This document shows positions 8,761 through 17,708 of a stretch of 64,000 nucleotides of DNA, piece after piece. The DNA comes from JALZMG01 sp963739975 (GTDB lineage: Bacteria > Actinomycetota > Acidimicrobiia > Acidimicrobiales > Ilumatobacteraceae). The notes under the pieces are model-generated. The model saw only the letters and a list, made by a program, of their open reading frames with translations. It was not told the origin of the DNA and searched no databases. A program made the translations under genes and the position numbers. The stretch lies in assembly GCA_963739975.1 (NCBI GenBank), contig CAVUCK010000012.1, positions 372,001 through 436,000 of the forward strand, written 5' to 3'. The first letter of the stretch is position 1, and each line of letters begins with the position of its first letter.

Positions 8761-9912
8761 TCAATACAGGAACATCGGCTTCCCCGCGACGTGGCGGACC
8801 TTGGGGCGGTAGGTGGCGGCGTCGTACAGCTCATCGACGTCGACGCGCTTCACGCCCTCGCGGGTCACGCTGATCGGCACGTTGGTGTACGTGCCGCCGC
8901 GCAGTGCGACCATCCGGCCGGACGCACCCTCGACCACCAGGTCGGCGGCCATCACGGCGTAGTTGGTGGCGACCATGAGGTCCAGCGAGTCCGGGCTGCC
9001 GGACCGCATCAGGTAGGCCACCTGCTGCAGCACGATGCCCTGCCCGGTCAGCCGGCCGATCACGTCGCCGGTCATCGCGCCGATGCCGCCGAGCTTGCGG
9101 TGCCCGTAGGCGTCCTCCTCGCCCGACAGCACCATCTCGCCGCCGCGCATCGTGGCGCCCTCGGAGATCGTCACCATGGCGTAACGCGACGGGTTGCGCC
9201 GTTGGTCCTCGACCAGCAGCCCGGCCAACCGCTCGACGTCGAACGGGACCTCGGAGATCACGGCCCGATCGACACCGGCGAGGTAGGCGGTGATCAGCGA
9301 CGTCTCCCCGCTGTAGCGACCGAACAGCTCGACGACGGCGAGCCGCTCGTGCGACCCGGTCGACGTGCGCAGGGCGTGGATGAACTCGACGCCGCGGGTG
9401 ACCGCGGTGGAGAACCCGATGCAGTAGTCCGTGCCGTGGACGTCGTTGTCCATGGTCTTCGGGATGGCCACCACCGGCACGCCCTCGTCGTGCAGGCGCA
9501 GGCCGTAGGACAGCGTGTCGTCGCCGCCGATTGGGATCAGGGCGTCGATGCCGAGCCGGTCGAGGACGCGCAGCACGTGGGCCGTGAGGTCGTGCGGCCC
9601 GTCACCGTCGGCCGTCTGGTCGGCCAGGAAGGCCGGCACGGACCCGGCCTTGACCCGACCGGGGTTGGTGCGCGAGGTGTGCAGGACGGTCCCGCCCGTG
9701 CGGTCGATGGTGCGCACCGCGGTTGGGTCGAGGGCGACGGTGTTGGCGGCGACGGAACCGGCGTCGTCCGGGTCCGTCTCCAGCAGCCCAGCCCAGCCAC
9801 GACGGATGCCGATCACCTCGTGACCGCTGTCGGACACGCGGTTGACGACGGCCTTGATGCACGGGTTGAGACCGGGAACGTCTCCACCGCCGGTGCAGAT
9901 GCCGATGCGCAT
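8761..9912 (-). CDS. pfp: 6-phosphofructokinase, probably pyrophosphate-dependent
   Basis: 383 residues. The PFK signatures are present: GICTGGGDVPGLN at the N-terminus, IPIGGDDTL near residue 125, PKTMDNDVHGTDYCIGF, and MGSHER-like TGSHERLAVVELFGRYSG. At the two positions that separate phosphate donors in this family (Gly104 and Gly124 of the E. coli enzyme) this protein has Asp (GGDD) and Lys (PKT). Both are the residues of PPi-dependent enzymes. PPi use is therefore inferred. A TAGGGT hexamer lies 6 nt before the ATG. Confidence 0.85.
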   Translation of the reverse strand: MRIGICTGGGDVPGLNPCIKAVVNRVSDSGHEVIGIRRGWAGLLETDPDDAGSVAANTVALDPTAVRTIDRTGGTVLHTSRTNPGRVKAGSVPAFLADQTADGDGPHDLTAHVLRVLDRLGIDALIPIGGDDTLSYGLRLHDEGVPVVAIPKTMDNDVHGTDYCIGFSTAVTRGVEFIHALRTSTGSHERLAVVELFGRYSGETSLITAYLAGVDRAVISEVPFDVERLAGLLVEDQRRNPSRYAMVTISEGATMRGGEMVLSGEEDAYGHRKLGGIGAMTGDVIGRLTGQGIVLQQVAYLMRSGSPDSLDLMVATNYAVMAADLVVEGASGRMVALRGGTYTNVPISVTREGVKRVDVDELYDAATYRPKVRHVAGKPMFLY

Positions 9913-9918
9913 GGGCGC

Positions 9919-9924
9919 ACCCTA
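9919..9924 (-). promoter_or_regulatory. putative -10 hexamer (leaderless) of the phosphofructokinase gene
   Basis: TAGGGT on the minus strand is separated by 6 nt from the ATG at 9912. Confidence 0.4.
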
Positions 9925-9956
9925 GGAGGCCGACCGAGCCGGCCGATCGACGGTCG

Positions 9957-11024
9957 CTACGCCTGGTCGGCGACGGCCTGGACGTGTGTGAGGCGGGCGT
10001 CGCGCTCGGCGTCGAGGTCCGCGGCGACCTGCTCGTCGTTGGCCATCTCGGCGTCGATGTCCATCTCGGCGAACTGGATCACACCCATGTCCGTGAACGC
10101 GGCTTGGATCTTCGGTCCGAACAGCCCGATGTCCTTGAGGATCGGCACGATGCGCGTGAAGAGGTAGCCGCGGAACTGCTTCATCAGCTCGCTGTGCTCG
10201 ACGTACTCGTTGACCTCGGGCGGCAGGCCGAGGCGCTCCCACACCTCTTCGCCGAGGAACCGGTCGCGCATCCGGTAGCACGCATCGACGCAGAACTCCT
10301 CTCGCTCGTCGCGCTCGCGCTGGGTCAGCTGCGGGTAGTAGTCACGAAGTGCCAGCCGTCCGAACATGACGTGGCGGGCCTCGTCCTGCATCACATACGC
10401 GTTGAGCGCCTTGCCGAGCGGCTCGGTCGCCATGTTGCGGATCAACCCGAAGGCGGCGAGGGCCAGGCCCTCGATGAGCACCTGCATGCCGAGGTAGGTC
10501 ATGTCCCAGCGCGAGTCGCTGATCACGTCGTCGAGCAATGACTTGAGGTTCGGGTTGAGCGGGTAGGTCAGCTGGATCTTGTCGTGGACGTAGCGGCTGT
10601 AGACCTCGACGTGGCGGGCCTCGTCGATGACCTGGGTGGCGGCGTAGAACTTCGAGTCGATGTCGGGCACGGTCTGGACGATCTTGGCCGTGCAGATCAG
10701 CGCGCCCTGCTCACCGTGCAGGAACTGGCTGAACCGCCATGCCTCGAGGTGGCGCTTGGCCTCGCCCTTCTCGGTGGGCGTCATCCGCTCCCACCACGGC
10801 GTGCCGAACAGCGTGTGCATCTCGTCCGGGAAGCCGACCGGGTTCATCGGGTCGATGTCGACGTCCCAGTCCAGGCGGTCGCTGCCGACCCATTGCCGGC
10901 GGGTGCCCTTGTCGTACAGCCGCAGCAGCTGGTCGCGGCCGTCGGTGTAGTCGAAGTCGAACGTCGTCGTGATCGGGCTGGGGACGTCCCAGCGATCGGC
11001 GGCCGGCTCGGCGGTCAACGTCAT
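9957..11024 (-). CDS. ferritin-like diiron protein (R2-like / AurF-like oxygenase)
   Basis: 355 residues from an ATG with an AGGAGG site. Two diiron half-sites are visible: a first helix with HGEQGAL, then IDEARHVEVY, then LIEGLALA, then QDEARHVMFG. This gives the E...ExxH...E...ExxH pattern of ribonucleotide reductase R2-like and aminobenzoate-N-oxygenase-like proteins. It lacks the length and C-terminal tail of a class I NrdB, and no nrdA is nearby. A stand-alone oxygenase/oxidase is more likely; the substrate is unknown. It shares a short divergent region with the AlkB gene. Confidence 0.75.
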   Translation of the reverse strand: MTLTAEPAADRWDVPSPITTTFDFDYTDGRDQLLRLYDKGTRRQWVGSDRLDWDVDIDPMNPVGFPDEMHTLFGTPWWERMTPTEKGEAKRHLEAWRFSQFLHGEQGALICTAKIVQTVPDIDSKFYAATQVIDEARHVEVYSRYVHDKIQLTYPLNPNLKSLLDDVISDSRWDMTYLGMQVLIEGLALAAFGLIRNMATEPLGKALNAYVMQDEARHVMFGRLALRDYYPQLTQRERDEREEFCVDACYRMRDRFLGEEVWERLGLPPEVNEYVEHSELMKQFRGYLFTRIVPILKDIGLFGPKIQAAFTDMGVIQFAEMDIDAEMANDEQVAADLDAERDARLTHVQAVADQA

Positions 11025-11094
11025 GGTGCACCTCCTGGCGTCACGGTCCGCCCGGGAACGCAACGGCCAGATCATCTCACGTCGAGGGTGTCGG

Positions 11095-11100
11095 TAGCGT
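11095..11100 (+). promoter_or_regulatory. putative -10 hexamer (leaderless) of the AlkB gene
   Basis: TAGCGT is followed by 7 nt and the GTG at 11108. Confidence 0.4.
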
Positions 11101-11107
11101 CGGGACG

Positions 11108-11767
11108 GTGTCCGAGACGACGTCGGCTCCCGTGTGGCTGGCCACGGAACCCGTTGTCGAGCGGATCGAACTGGACGCCACGTCATGGGTCGACGTCGTG
11201 CGCGGGTTCGTGCCGCAGGCCGACGCCGTGCACGACGAGCTGGCCGAGACGGTGGCCTGGGAGACGGGTCGGGTCTTCCGCTACGAGCGCTGGATCGACG
11301 AGCCGCGGGTCAGCTCCTGGCAGGCCGGTGACCGGCGCCACCCCGCGCTGGCCGAGGTCGAGCTGTGGATGCGCCGCCGATACCGGCGAGTGATGTTCGA
11401 CGGCGTCGCCCTGGCCCGCTACCGCGACGAGCGCGACAGCGTGGCGTTCCACCGCGACCGGGAGCTGCGCTGGCTGGACGACACCGTGATCGGCGTGCTG
11501 ACGCTCGGCGCGCGGAGACCCTGGCTGATGAAGCCGCTCGGGCGGCGCGACCTCGACGACGACACCGCCGGCTCGATCGACCTGGCGCCGGGCAGCGGGG
11601 ATCTGATGGTGATGGGTGGACGAGCCCAGGCCGACTGGCTGCACGCCGTGCCGAAGGTGCGGGGGCGGGTGCGCAGCCGGATCTCGGCCCAGTGGCGCTG
11701 GACGTCGCGGCGTGGCGCCAAGGACCGCAACCCGTCGTACTTCGCGCCCCGTCACTTCAGCCGCTGA
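11108..11767 (+). CDS. AlkB-like 2-oxoglutarate/Fe(II)-dependent dioxygenase
   Basis: 219 residues from GTG 11108. The iron-binding triad is visible as His115-x-Asp117 (AFHRDRE) and His179 (WLHAVPK). Arg191 (RSRIS) is positioned to bind 2-oxoglutarate, followed by SAQWRW. The family demethylates alkylated nucleic-acid bases with release of formaldehyde. The length matches AlkB-family proteins. The C-terminus overlaps the convergent coxE-like gene by 11 nt. Confidence 0.85.
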   Translation: MSETTSAPVWLATEPVVERIELDATSWVDVVRGFVPQADAVHDELAETVAWETGRVFRYERWIDEPRVSSWQAGDRRHPALAEVELWMRRRYRRVMFDGVALARYRDERDSVAFHRDRELRWLDDTVIGVLTLGARRPWLMKPLGRRDLDDDTAGSIDLAPGSGDLMVMGGRAQADWLHAVPKVRGRVRSRISAQWRWTSRRGAKDRNPSYFAPRHFSR

Positions 11768-12917
11768 TCGCCGCGATCACCTCACCCATGGCGTCGAAGC
11801 TGTGGCCGCTGACGAACGTGTCGACGTGGGGGAGCGCGGCGGCCATCCCGCCGACCAACGGCTCGTACCGCGCGCTCTGGCGGCGCGGGTTGACCCACAC
11901 GACGCGGTGCGCCAACCGGCCCAGACGCTCCACCTCCTGCCCGAGCAGGGCCGGATCGCCGCTCTCCCAGCCGTCGGACACGATGACCACCACGGCACCC
12001 CGGCCGACGCCGCGCCGGGCCCATCCGTCGTTGAACTCCTTGATCGCCGGACCCAGCCTGGTGCCGCCGGACCACTCCGGCGTGGCGCTCATCGCGGCGT
12101 CCAGGGCGACGGCCGGTTGCACGGTGCGGAGCTGGCGGGTCAAGCGGCGCAGGCGCGTCGAGAACACGAACGCATCGGCACCGAGCGCTCGGACGACCCC
12201 GTGGAGGAGGTAGAGGTAGGCCCGCCCGTAGGCCTCCATCGACCCCGACACGTCGGCGATCAGCACGACCTTGCGCCGTCGCAGCCGGCGGCGACGGCGC
12301 ACGGTCCGGACCGGGTCGCCGCCGGTGCGGTGGGCGGCGCGCAGGGTCGCCCGCAGGTCCAGCTCGGCGCCGCGCCGGCCCGACGTCGTCCGGCGGCTGC
12401 GTCGTCGCGGCGGGTCGACGACGAGCGCGTCCATCAGCGCCCGTAACTGCTCCAGCTCCTCGATCGTGCACCGGTCGAACGACCGCGCCCGCAGTCGTTC
12501 GCCGGGACTCGCCGCGGCGATGGCGATGGGGCGCTCGTCGGCGTTCGTGTTCGCATCGGACGTCGTCAGCTCGGCGTCGGCGGACGATCCTGACGCCGGT
12601 CGACGATCGCCGCTGCGCCGGGTCCGGGCCCGGTGCGCCGGGCGTGGCACGTCCGGGTTGCGCTCGACGTCGGCGACATCGGTCAGCCCGCCGAACACCT
12701 CGTCGAAGACCCGACCGAATGTTGCGAGGTCGGTGCGGTCGGTGACGAGCGTGATCCGGGCGAGCCAGTACAGCTCGCGGGTGCGGCGCGGCCCGGCGGC
12801 AGCGATGGCGGCGGCGAACCGTCCGCTCATCGCCGGTGTGACCGTCGCCCCGGCGGCGTGCAGGCGATCACCGAACCGCCCGGCCAGCTCGGCCGTGTCG
12901 ATCGCCGCACGTGTCAC
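11757..12917 (-). CDS. coxE: VWA domain protein of the CoxE family
   Basis: 386 residues from a GTG that overlaps the coxD stop (GTGA). The C-terminal half holds a von Willebrand A domain: a MIDAS motif ADVSGSM near residue 215, then SGGTRLG and VIVSDGWESGD. The N-terminal half and a charged low-complexity linker resemble CoxE. CoxD (MoxR ATPase) and CoxE act as a pair that matures the Cu-S-Mo centre of CO dehydrogenase in characterised carboxydotrophs. It is the last gene of the cox operon, tail to tail with alkB. Confidence 0.88.
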   Translation of the reverse strand: MTRAAIDTAELAGRFGDRLHAAGATVTPAMSGRFAAAIAAAGPRRTRELYWLARITLVTDRTDLATFGRVFDEVFGGLTDVADVERNPDVPRPAHRARTRRSGDRRPASGSSADAELTTSDANTNADERPIAIAAASPGERLRARSFDRCTIEELEQLRALMDALVVDPPRRRSRRTTSGRRGAELDLRATLRAAHRTGGDPVRTVRRRRRLRRRKVVLIADVSGSMEAYGRAYLYLLHGVVRALGADAFVFSTRLRRLTRQLRTVQPAVALDAAMSATPEWSGGTRLGPAIKEFNDGWARRGVGRGAVVVIVSDGWESGDPALLGQEVERLGRLAHRVVWVNPRRQSARYEPLVGGMAAALPHVDTFVSGHSFDAMGEVIAAISG

Positions 12918-13807
12918 TGCGAGCCGGCGACGACCCAGTCGAGCCCGCGCTGGCGAGCGAGCTCGACGTCCTCGCGGTACTTGAGCACCGAGCCCATCGT
13001 GGTGTCCGCGGCCGGCGCGGTCAGCTCGTCCACGCCGAGGACCTCCAGGGCGGCGACCCAGGCGATCGCCTCGGCGATGCCGGGCGGCTTCTGCACGTCG
13101 AGGGTGCGCAGCCGACCGACAGCGCCGGCGACGCGCTCGACGAGCGGCCGGCGGGCGGTCGGGACGCGCCGGCGGATGATCTCGACGGTCGTGCGCAACG
13201 GCGGGTGGTCGATCCAGTGGTACAGGCACCGCCGCTTGAGGGCGTCGTGGAGGTCTCGGGTGCGGTTCGACGTCAGCACCACCACGGGCGGGTGGGTGGC
13301 GCGCACCGGACCGAGCTCGGGGATCGTGACGGCCGCCTCGGCGAGCAACTCGAGGAGGAACGCCTCGAACTCGTCGTCGGCGCGGTCGACCTCGTCGATC
13401 AACAGCACGACGGGGCGAGGGCCGGGGTGGCGGATGGCCCGCAGGAGTGGGCGTTCGATCAGGAAGTCGGCCGTGAACAGGTCGTCGTCGCGCATGGCGG
13501 CACCGGAGGACTCGGCGGTGCGGATCGCCAGCAGCTGGCGGGGGTAGTTCCACTCGTACAGCGCCTCGGCGGCGGTGATGCCCTCGTAGCACTGCAGACG
13601 GACCAGCGGGGTGTCGAGGACGGCGGCGATCGCCTTGGCCGCCTCGGTCTTGCCGACGCCGGCCTCGCCCTCGAGGAGCAGTGGTTGGCGCAGGCGGACG
13701 GTGCAGAAGACGGCCGTCGCCAGGCCGGGGTCGGCGAGGTAGTCGACGGCGTCGAGGGCGTCCTGGGTGGCGGCGACGCTGGCCGGCCCGATCGGGTCGT
13801 CGGTCAT
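12914..13807 (-). CDS. coxD: MoxR-type AAA+ ATPase (CoxD)
   Basis: 297 residues from ATG 13807, overlapping the previous stop by 4 nt. Walker A is EGEAGVGKTE near residue 45, Walker B is VVLLIDEVDRADDEFEA, and sensor 1 lies in VVVLTSNRTRDLHDALKRRC. This is the standard MoxR architecture. In CO dehydrogenase operons CoxD is the ATPase needed for inserting sulfur and copper into the active site. Tight overlaps on both sides indicate translational coupling with the XdhC-like gene and coxE. Confidence 0.92.
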   Translation of the reverse strand: MTDDPIGPASVAATQDALDAVDYLADPGLATAVFCTVRLRQPLLLEGEAGVGKTEAAKAIAAVLDTPLVRLQCYEGITAAEALYEWNYPRQLLAIRTAESSGAAMRDDDLFTADFLIERPLLRAIRHPGPRPVVLLIDEVDRADDEFEAFLLELLAEAAVTIPELGPVRATHPPVVVLTSNRTRDLHDALKRRCLYHWIDHPPLRTTVEIIRRRVPTARRPLVERVAGAVGRLRTLDVQKPPGIAEAIAWVAALEVLGVDELTAPAADTTMGSVLKYREDVELARQRGLDWVVAGSQ

Positions 13808-14679
13808 CCGGCGTAGCGGGCTGGTTCGGCGGCGAAGGCGCGCAGGCAGCCGGACCCGCAGAACCAATGGCGTCGACCGTCGTGGTCGAGGTGCAGCGAG
13901 CTGTCGGCGGCGGCGACGTCCATGCCGCAGACGGGATCGGTGGATCTGGTGGTGGCCGTGGCGCCGTCTGGGGTCTCGGCAGCGGGCCGGGCCGACGGCC
14001 GTGGGCGGCGGGCGATGACGTCGGCGAAGATCGACAGCGCCACCTCCTCGGGGGTGCGCGCCCCGATGTCCAGGCCGGCCGGGGTGACGATGCGCTCGCC
14101 GCCTTCGGCGTCGAGCTCGCCGACGACCACGGCTCCGCGCTTCGGGCTGGCCACGAGACCGACGTAGTCGATGCCGGCGGCGAGCGCGGCGGTCAACGTC
14201 TCGACCTCGGCCCGCCCGTGGGAGGCGACCACGACGGCGGCTGCGCCATCGGTGTGGCCGGAGTCGACGACCTCGTACCCGAGCGCCGCGCCGACCGTGC
14301 GCAGCGCCGCCGCGATGGGCCCGTCGCCGACCACGGCGACGCGGGGCGGGGGTCGACGCGGCTCCAGGAAGATCTCCAGCGTGCCGCCGCTGAGGCACGG
14401 GTTGTGGGCCATGACCCTGCCCGGAACCGGCGCCTCGGGGGCTGGGCTGATGCGCAGCAGGACGGGTTCGCCGGTGTCCAACACCGCCAGCGACTGGGCG
14501 CGCACGGTCGACTCGGCGCACTCGCCGCCGACGAAGCCCTCCATCGTGCCGTCGGGGAGGATCAGCGCCTCGTCGCCCGGATGGGCGCTGGTCGGCCGCT
14601 CGGCCAGCACCACGCGAGCGTGCACGAACGGCACCCGCAGCGCCACCAGCTCCGCCGCCCGCTCCGCCACCCCCGCCAT
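13804..14679 (-). CDS. XdhC/CoxF-family maturation factor fused to a YHS metal-binding domain
   Basis: 291 residues from ATG 14679. The N-terminal part has the XdhC_CoxI signature (GDEALILPDGTMEGFVGGEC). The middle is a Rossmann-like domain (VAVVGDGPIAAALR) with the VASPKRGAVV segment of XdhC proteins. The last 45 residues form a YHS-type domain (DPVCGMDV ... HWFCGSGC). XdhC proteins bind and sulfurate the molybdenum cofactor for xanthine or CO dehydrogenases. The C-terminal YHS fusion is an added heavy-metal-binding module, possibly relevant to copper delivery (inference). Confidence 0.85.
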   Translation of the reverse strand: MAGVAERAAELVALRVPFVHARVVLAERPTSAHPGDEALILPDGTMEGFVGGECAESTVRAQSLAVLDTGEPVLLRISPAPEAPVPGRVMAHNPCLSGGTLEIFLEPRRPPPRVAVVGDGPIAAALRTVGAALGYEVVDSGHTDGAAAVVVASHGRAEVETLTAALAAGIDYVGLVASPKRGAVVVGELDAEGGERIVTPAGLDIGARTPEEVALSIFADVIARRPRPSARPAAETPDGATATTRSTDPVCGMDVAAADSSLHLDHDGRRHWFCGSGCLRAFAAEPARYAG

Positions 14680-14689
14680 CACGCCCCAC

Positions 14690-14772
14690 CCATCCGAGTG
14701 TTTCCCTGCACCGGAGTGTTTGGCGCATGGGGGACCCGCACGAAACACTCGGATGGAGGAACCACTCGGATG
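14690..14772. terminator. three-part inverted repeat after coxL
   Basis: CCATCCGAGTGTTTC (14690-14704) pairs perfectly with 14742-14756. A related copy (CCGGAGTGTTT) lies in the loop, and another partial arm (CCACTCGGATG) at 14762-14772. It begins 5 nt after the coxL stop in the direction of transcription. It may set the ratio of structural to accessory cox gene expression. Confidence 0.55.
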
Positions 14773-14776
14773 TCTC

Positions 14777-17170
14777 CTAGGTGAAGGCGAGATCGGTGCG
14801 GGCGGGGCGGCCCTGGATGGCCAGCCACACCTGGGCCGGGGTCAGCGGCATGTCGGCGTGCTGGACGCCGAACGGCGCCAGGGCGTCGATGATCGCGTTG
14901 ACGACGGCCGGCGGCGAGCCGACGGTGGCCGACTCGCCGACGCCCTTGACGCCGAGCGGGTGGTGCGGTGACGGCGTGTTCGTCTCGCCCAGCTCGAAGT
15001 CCGGGACCTCCATCGACGTCGGCAGCAGGTAGTCCATGAACGACCCGGCGAGGCAGTTGCCGTCCTCGTCGAAGGCGATGGCCTGCATCAGCGCCATCCC
15101 GATCCCGTCGGCCAGGCCGCCGTGGACCTGCCCCTCGACGATCATCGGGTTGATCCGCGGTCCGCAGTCGTCGACGGCGATGAACCGTCGGACCTTGACC
15201 TCGCCCGTGCCAGCATCGAGGTCGACCACGCAGATGTACGCACCGAACGGGTACGTGAGGTTCGGCGGGTTGTAGACGGCGCTGGCGTCCAGGTGCCCCT
15301 CGACGCCGTCGGGCAGCTCGAGGCTGGAGTGGGCGAGCATGGCGATCTCGGCCACCGTCTTGCCCTGGTCAGGGTCGCCCTTGACCTGCCACCGCCCATG
15401 GTCCCATTCGAGGTCGTCGGGGGAGCACTCCAGTGCCGCGGCGGCCACGACGCGCGCCTTGTCCCGCACCCGCTGGGACACGACGGCCGCCGCCGCTCCG
15501 GAGACGGGCGTCGAGCGGGAGGCGTAGGTGCCCAGCCCGAACGGGGTGTTGTCGGTGTCGCCGTGGATCACCTCGACGTCCTCGGGCGGCAGGCCGAGCT
15601 CGTGGGCGACGATCTGGGCGAACGTCGTCTCGTGGCCCTGGCCCTGGGTCTGCACGGACAGGCGCAGCTGGGCCTTGCCGGTCGGGTGGATCCGCAGCTC
15701 GCAGCCGTCGGCCATGCCGAGGCCGAGGATGTCCATGTGCTTCTTCGGTCCGGCACCGACGCCCTCGGTGAAGAAGGACAGGCCGATGCCCATGTGCTCG
15801 CCGCGCTGGCGCTTCTCGGCCTGCTCTCGTCGCAGGTCGTCGTAGCCGGCGATGCGCATCGCCTCGCGCAAGGCCCGCGGGTAGTCACCCGAGTCGTACT
15901 CCCAACCGGTCGGCGTGGTGTACGGGAACTGCTCGGGCTGCAACAGGTTCTTCAGCCGCAGCTCGGCCGGGTCCATGCCCAGCTCTGCGGCCAGCCGGTC
16001 GACGATCCGCTCGATCAGGTACACGGCTTCGGTGATGCGGAACGAGCAGGCGTAGGCGACACCACCCGGCGCCTTGTTCGTGTACACGCCCGTGACCTTG
16101 CAGTGCGCCGCGCCGTAGTCGTAGGACCCGGTGAAGATGTGGAAGAAGCCGGCCGGGAACTTGGTCGGCTGGGCGGTGGCGTCGAACGCGCCGTGGTCGG
16201 CCAGCACGTCGACCTTGACGCCGACGATCCTGCCGTCGCTGGTGGCGGCGATCTCGCCGTGCATGTGGTAGTCGCGAGCGAAGCCGGTGGTCATGAGGTT
16301 CGAGCTGCGATCCTCCATCCACTTGACGGGTCGCTTGGTCACGATCGATCCGACCACGGCCAACACGTAGCCGGGGTAGATCGGCACCTTGTTGCCGAAG
16401 CCACCGCCGATGTCGGGCGAGATGACCTGGATCTTGTGCTCGGGGAGCCCAGCGACCAGCGCGTACACCGTCCGGTGGGCGTGCGGCGCCTGGCTCGTGA
16501 TGTAGGCGGTCAGCTTTCCCGTCACCGGGTCCATGTACGCCACGGACCCGCAGGTCTCCATCGGCGCCGGGTGCGAGCGCGGGTAGAGCATGTCGAGCGC
16601 CACGGTCACGTCGGCGCCGGCGAATGCGGCGTCGGTGGCGGCTGCGTCGCCGGCCTCCCAGTCGAAGATGTGGTTGTCGGTCTTGCCGTCGAGGTCGTCC
16701 CGGATGACGGGCGCGTCGGCGTCCAGTGCGGTGCGGGCGTCGATCACCGGCGGCAGCGGCTCGTACTCGACCTCGATCAGGTCCAGCGCGTCACGCGCCG
16801 AGTAGTGGTCCTCGGCGATGACGAAGGCGACCTCCTGACCTTGGAAGCGGACCTTGTCCGTGGCCAGCACGGCTTGGACGTCGGCCGACATCGTCGGCAT
16901 CCAGGCCAGCTTCAGCCCCTCGAGCACGGCGCCGGTGATGACGGCCTTGACCTTGGGATGGGCCTCGGCGGCCGAGGTGTCGATCGACACGATCCGGGCG
17001 TGGGCGTACGGGCTGGCGAGGATGGCGCCGTGCAGCATCCCGGGGAGCCGGACGTCGTCGAGGTAGTTGCCGCGGCCGCGCAGGAAACGGGCGTCCTCCT
17101 TGCGCAGCATGCGACCGAATCCGATCGGGTTGCCGGCCGCCGAGACGGGCGCCTCTTCGGTGGTGGTCAT
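14777..17170 (-). CDS. coxL: form I aerobic carbon monoxide dehydrogenase, large (molybdenum) subunit
   Basis: 797 residues. The active-site loop reads GGVAYACSFR (Ala372-Arg378), fitting the form I signature AYxCSFR. Cys375 corresponds to the cysteine that ligates copper in the Cu-S-Mo centre. Form II (putative) enzymes instead have AYRGAGR. Molybdopterin-binding segments are visible (IGGGFGNK, QGQGHETTFAQI, KGVGESATVGSP) and the catalytic Glu lies in GVGES. The residue before the Cys is Ala rather than the usual Arg. The gene sits in coxM-coxS-coxL order with maturation genes behind, so genuine CO oxidation is likely. Confidence 0.95.
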   Translation of the reverse strand: MTTTEEAPVSAAGNPIGFGRMLRKEDARFLRGRGNYLDDVRLPGMLHGAILASPYAHARIVSIDTSAAEAHPKVKAVITGAVLEGLKLAWMPTMSADVQAVLATDKVRFQGQEVAFVIAEDHYSARDALDLIEVEYEPLPPVIDARTALDADAPVIRDDLDGKTDNHIFDWEAGDAAATDAAFAGADVTVALDMLYPRSHPAPMETCGSVAYMDPVTGKLTAYITSQAPHAHRTVYALVAGLPEHKIQVISPDIGGGFGNKVPIYPGYVLAVVGSIVTKRPVKWMEDRSSNLMTTGFARDYHMHGEIAATSDGRIVGVKVDVLADHGAFDATAQPTKFPAGFFHIFTGSYDYGAAHCKVTGVYTNKAPGGVAYACSFRITEAVYLIERIVDRLAAELGMDPAELRLKNLLQPEQFPYTTPTGWEYDSGDYPRALREAMRIAGYDDLRREQAEKRQRGEHMGIGLSFFTEGVGAGPKKHMDILGLGMADGCELRIHPTGKAQLRLSVQTQGQGHETTFAQIVAHELGLPPEDVEVIHGDTDNTPFGLGTYASRSTPVSGAAAAVVSQRVRDKARVVAAAALECSPDDLEWDHGRWQVKGDPDQGKTVAEIAMLAHSSLELPDGVEGHLDASAVYNPPNLTYPFGAYICVVDLDAGTGEVKVRRFIAVDDCGPRINPMIVEGQVHGGLADGIGMALMQAIAFDEDGNCLAGSFMDYLLPTSMEVPDFELGETNTPSPHHPLGVKGVGESATVGSPPAVVNAIIDALAPFGVQHADMPLTPAQVWLAIQGRPARTDLAFT

Positions 17171-17231
17171 TCGTTGCCTCCTTCACGGCTGCGCAGGCTG
17201 CAGGTGGCGTTGCCGGGGAGCGCAATGACGG

Positions 17232-17708
17232 TCATGACGTGACCTCCGCCGGAGTGTGTTCGGCCGCCCAGCGGATTGCCTTGACGATGTTGTGGTAGCC
17301 GGTGCAGCGGCACAGCTGGCCGCTGATCGCCTCCCGGATCTCCTCGTCGCTCGGGTCTGGGTGCTCGTCGAGGAGGCAGCGGGCCGTGATCATCATCCCC
17401 GGTGTGCAGAACCCGCACTGCAGGCCGTGGCACTCCATGAAGCCTTGCTGGACGGGATCCAAGCCCTCCGGTCCCTCGAGGCCCTCGACGGTGTCGACCG
17501 TTCGGCCGTCGGCCATCACGCCGAGCACGGTGCAGCTCTTCACGGGCAGCCCGTCCATGCGCACGACGCAGGCTCCGCAGTTCGACGTGTCGCAGCCCCA
17601 GTGCGTGCCGGTCAAGCCGAGCTCGTCTCGGATCACGTGCACGAGCAGCACCCGAGGTTCCACGTCCGCGGTGCGCTGTTCCCCGTTGACGGTGATGGTG
17701 ATGTTCAC
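17232..17708 (-). CDS. coxS: carbon monoxide dehydrogenase small (iron-sulfur) subunit
   Basis: 158 residues from a GTG overlapping the coxM stop. Two [2Fe-2S] clusters are encoded. The plant-type N-terminal one is CDTSNCGACVV with a further Cys in KSCTVL. The C-terminal helical one is CGFCTPGM followed by CRCTGY. It passes electrons from the Mo site on CoxL to the FAD on CoxM. Length and motif order match the family. A gap of 61 nt with an AAGGAGGC site precedes coxL. Confidence 0.95.
   Translation of the reverse strand: MNITITVNGEQRTADVEPRVLLVHVIRDELGLTGTHWGCDTSNCGACVVRMDGLPVKSCTVLGVMADGRTVDTVEGLEGPEGLDPVQQGFMECHGLQCGFCTPGMMITARCLLDEHPDPSDEEIREAISGQLCRCTGYHNIVKAIRWAAEHTPAEVTS

Noticed and set aside
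9957..11024. Class I ribonucleotide reductase small subunit (NrdB)
   Set aside because: The diiron motifs fit, but no nrdA is adjacent and the C-terminal tail needed for NrdA binding is not evident.
14777..17170. Xanthine dehydrogenase large subunit
   Set aside because: The active-site loop with cysteine and the coxD/coxE genes are specific to form I CO dehydrogenase.
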